From Trichomonas tenax (lineage: Eukaryota > Parabasalia > Trichomonadida > Trichomonadidae): DNA of 31,383 bases. The translations under genes were made by a program, and so were the position numbers. Below, one piece after another: positions 29,160-31,383 of this stretch. The first letter of the stretch is position 1. The number at the start of each line of letters is the position of its first letter. The notes under the pieces are model-generated. The model did no database searches, was not told where the DNA came from, and saw only the letters and a program-made list of their open reading frames with translations. The DNA is taken from the NCBI GenBank assembly GCA_023091735.1, contig JALKBU010000600.1, forward strand, positions 1 through 31,383, read 5' to 3'.

Positions 29160-29326
29160 ATTCTGACAATGATAGTAAAATGTGAATATTCAATTAATTT
29201 CATGTGGATATCAGCGCCATGTTCAACGAGAAATTGAACTATATCAAGTGATTTCATTTCAATTGCAATTGACCAAAAATAGCTGATTGACTGTATATAG
29301 CAATGATGGTAATATATAAATGACAC
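29160..29326 (-). pseudogene. Ankyrin-repeat relic 1
   Basis: The minus strand reads FWSIAIEMKSLDIVQFLVEH and then GADIHMKLIEY, the helix-turn-helix and Gly-Ala-Asp finger of an ankyrin repeat in trichomonad style. It has no ATG at its start and becomes unrelated after about 45 residues, where it runs antisense to the beta-helix relic. It closely matches a second relic about 0.9 kb to the right. Confidence 0.6.
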
Positions 29327-29570
29327 ATTTCGCTGCTAAAACAAAACGTGAATAATTGATTTCATATTCAAATGAGGATTAATTGTGAATAATTGATTCG
29401 ATATCGAAATGACGGTTAATTATTAATGATTGATTCCATATCCGAATGATGATAGTTTGCGAATGATTGATTTTATATCACATTGATGATAATATATAAA
29501 TGACACATTAAATATAAAAATAAAGATTAAATGTAAATGATTGATATCATATCACAATGATGAGAACATG
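29302..29570. repeat. Degenerate ~37-bp tandem repeats
   Basis: Units start near 29348, 29385, 29424, 29461 and 29533, each with a GAATAATTGATT- or GAATGATTGATT-like start, ATATC or ATATTC, and AATGATGA. A longer repeat, AATATATAAATGACACATT, occurs near 29311 and 29491. The same words occur in the ankyrin relics (GATTCGATATCACAATAATG near 30066), so the array probably grew from decayed ankyrin-gene DNA. Confidence 0.65.
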
Positions 29571-29679
29571 AAAGTTATTTATTCTATAATAGTTGTGAAA
29601 CGGAAAAAAAAAGAAAAAAAATATATGTGCCATTTTTTGTTTACAAAAAAGAAAAAATAAAAAATTACTTTTTAAAATC

Positions 29680-29900
29680 TCTGGGGGTGTAAGTAGAAGG
29701 GAAACTGATAGGGGATCAGTTTGGGCATTGGGATTTATGACATTTGGATGGAAATCTTCATCGGGGCTGAGGCTGCTTTTAGTGAGCCATCAGAAAATGA
29801 AATGAAAAACGTTTTTATTGAATTTTTATATAATTCCTTGGTTAGCTTGGATATTCGTTCTGATAATTGTATCGATTTAAAAAACTTAATTTTTTTGTAA
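29680..29900 (+). pseudogene. Possible protein-kinase relic
   Basis: One frame contains GSVWALGFMTFGWKSS, which resembles kinase subdomain IX (D-V-W-A-L-G-x-x). The next frame contains MEIFIGAEAAFSEPSENEMK and then VFIEFLYNSLV to a TAA at 29900. Joined by a shift near 29750 they would read like the C-terminal lobe of a kinase. The catalytic lobe is absent. This rests on a short match only and is tentative. Confidence 0.2.
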
Positions 29901-29983
29901 CTTTGTAATTTTTATCTTTTTTCATAATAAAGCGTAACACTATATTAGTTTTTTAATTCTTTTTTCCTCAATCACAACTAATC

Positions 29984-30034
29984 CAATATATGTTCCACTT
30001 TTTGAGCATAACTCAAAAAGTGGAACATATATTG
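29984..30034. repeat. Perfect 23-bp inverted repeat
   Basis: The arms 29984-30006 and 30012-30034 are exactly complementary over 23 bases, with a 5-base loop (CATAA). The arm contains ATGTTCCACTTTTTGAG. It could be two transposon terminal repeats brought together by an internal deletion, or a foldback remnant. No gene flanks it closely. Confidence 0.9.
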
Positions 30035-30064
30035 TAAAAATAATGAAGAGAAAAAATAAATAAT

Positions 30065-30192
30065 CGATTCGATATCACAATAATGATGAGATGTGAATGT
30101 TCAATTAATTTCATGTGGATATCGACACCATGTTCAACAAGATATTGAATAGTTTCAAGAGATTTCGCTTCAAATGAAATCGATAAAAGAGA
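30065..30192 (-). pseudogene. Ankyrin-repeat relic 2
   Basis: The minus strand reads SISFEAKSLETIQYLVEH and then GVDIHMKLIEHSH, nearly the same as relic 1. It has no start codon and ends in low-complexity sequence. The two are paralogous pieces of an ankyrin gene family, probably separated by duplication. Confidence 0.6.
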
Positions 30193-30199
30193 TTTATAC

Positions 30200-30372
30200 G
30201 ATAAAAATCATCACATATGGCTGAAAAATATCATATCTCAACAGAGTCAGTCAGTGACATATCTTGATTTTGAATTAAAAAGAAATATGAGATAAATCAA
30301 TATGAAATTGAGTTTTACTAAAAAGATTGAATCATAGTGATGAATATGATTTCAATGATAAAAAAATCGATT
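30200..30372. other. Short non-coding spacer
   Basis: AT-rich, with repeated ATATGA/AAATCGAT words like the preceding array. No gene. Confidence 0.3.
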
Positions 30373-31383
30373 TCACGAAAATCGAATACTGCTCAGTGAA
30401 TATATTCCGTTAGAAATGAGGAATGAATATCGAAAATGAAGCATAAAACAATTGTTAACATAATTTGTGCACTGTAATTTGACAGGAACTGAATTAAATA
30501 CTTCACACGATTGAAAATCAAATAGATTCATTTCGATTTCGGTTTTAGATTCCAAAATATTTGAAGTAATAAATGAACATTCACCATTAGATGTTATCTT
30601 ATCAATATTCTTGTCAAAATAGCTATTAATGACTGTAGTGTCTCCACTGATTAAATAAAACGTATAATAGACATTATTTTCAATAAAATTGCAAAATTCA
30701 ACAATGAGAGAATTAGAATATGAAGTCAATAGACAATTTCCTTTGTTTCCGATATAGTTACATTTTTGTGTTCTTGCTTCATTCTTACAACTCATAAAAA
30801 AAAACATGTGATCATTTGCAGTTTCATTTTCAAATGAAGAATATTCAGAAATTGTTGAATATGAATAACCTAAATATAATCCAGAATAAGATCCTTTACA
30901 TTTCGATATGTTTGATTGTGATAAATGTGATTTTCCATATCTTAAATTACAAGCATGAACTCCATTTTCAATATCACTACATAATGAAAAAGTGGACGTG
31001 TTAATAAAATTTTTGTAGTTTTCTGAATCTGTAACTTTTGTATAACTAAAGTGACCAATATTATCTTCACAACTGCAATTCATTCCAAAAACTTTGTTGA
31101 TGCAGATTTCGCCTTTATTTTCAAAGTAAATAGCGCCTCCATCTCCACTTGATTTTATGTTATTAAAATGACAACACTCTGTCAACAATCTGCTTTCATC
31201 GCTTTCAGAACTGAAATTAATCGCGCGATTTTCGATATTTTCAAACTTGCATTTGACAACAAAATGTCGACCTGAAGTATATTCAACTGGTTTAGAGTCA
31301 CTCGATATTTGAATATTATCAAAGAAATCTTCCCAAGAAGTTTGAAGTTTAAAAAGAGACATTGGAATGAAATTGCATGCAGT
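30373..31383 (-). CDS. Parallel beta-helix repeat protein, partial
   Basis: The minus-strand frame has an ATG at 31362 (329 codons) but stays open to the window edge, so the true start may lie outside. It is rich in Asn, Ser, Cys and Tyr with repeating short strands and turns: KCKFENIENRAINF, GDGGAIYFENKGEICINKVF, GHFSYTKVTDSENYKNFINT, a GLYLGYSYSTISEYSSF step, KCNYIGNKGNC, and EFCNFIENNVYYTF. GGAIYFENKGE is a strong marker of right-handed beta-helix surface proteins expanded in trichomonads. There is no signal peptide at this ATG and no C-terminal membrane helix before the stop at 30373, which family members usually have, so the copy is probably truncated. TCATTC nine bases before the ATG is a one-mismatch Inr. 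Confidence 0.6.
   Translation of the reverse strand, partial: TACNFIPMSLFKLQTSWEDFFDNIQISSDSKPVEYTSGRHFVVKCKFENIENRAINFSSESDESRLLTECCHFNNIKSSGDGGAIYFENKGEICINKVFGMNCSCEDNIGHFSYTKVTDSENYKNFINTSTFSLCSDIENGVHACNLRYGKSHLSQSNISKCKGSYSGLYLGYSYSTISEYSSFENETANDHMFFFMSCKNEARTQKCNYIGNKGNCLLTSYSNSLIVEFCNFIENNVYYTFYLISGDTTVINSYFDKNIDKITSNGECSFITSNILESKTEIEMNLFDFQSCEVFNSVPVKLQCTNYVNNCFMLHFRYSFLISNGIYSLSSIRFS

Overview
The window is AT-rich, intronless, eukaryotic protist DNA. It most likely comes from a parabasalid (Trichomonas/Tritrichomonas type). Three things support this. The two ribosomal-protein genes sit directly behind the M3 (Myb-like) and M5 (CCTTT) core-promoter motifs described in Trichomonas vaginalis, and the 14-3-3 gene sits behind a perfect Inr (TCACTT). 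Several stop codons are embedded in TAAA, the trichomonad polyadenylation signal. The repeat content (Maverick-like, IS5/ISL2EU-like and tyrosine-recombinase relics, ankyrin fragments, beta-helix genes) also fits. Ankyrin and beta-helix wording leans to Tritrichomonas, but the species is an inference.

Layout. 1-3030 is mobile-element wreckage: a small basic Maverick-type protein gene, short tandem duplications, a frameshifted small reading frame, a frameshifted DDE transposase on the minus strand, and a truncated protein-primed DNA polymerase B exonuclease fragment on the plus strand. 3137-9610 is a gene block: a 155-aa unknown protein, ribosomal protein eS1 (S3a), a PQ-loop/MPDU1-like membrane protein, ribosomal protein uL2 (RPL8), and a HID1-family protein on the minus strand. 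9611-16900 is about 7 kb with no convincing intact gene. It holds a 102-bp tandem array, a nested inverted-repeat element, a decayed reading frame, a cluster of TACTGCCA octamers and a 421-bp foldback element with 30-bp terminal inverted repeats. 16901-27797 is the second gene block: 14-3-3, a frameshifted tyrosine-recombinase tail, a TRAPPC10-like trafficking protein (minus strand) and a 1913-aa coiled-coil protein. 27798-31383 is a decayed surface-family region: a beta-helix relic, two ankyrin relics, a 37-bp repeat array, a perfect palindrome, and a partial beta-helix gene running off the right edge.

The host genes are individually transcribed and do not form operons. eS1 and uL2 have strongly GC-biased codons and matching promoters, so they are probably co-regulated and highly expressed. 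HID1-like and TRAPPC10-like proteins both belong to Golgi/vesicle traffic, and the PQ-loop protein probably belongs to ER dolichol-sugar use. Their proximity need not be functional.

No complete new defence or mobile system is evident. The observations most worth following are the shared ribosomal-protein promoter, the dispersed TTACATGNCAGATT family linked to the foldback element, and the octamer and inverted-repeat clusters in the gene-poor interval.
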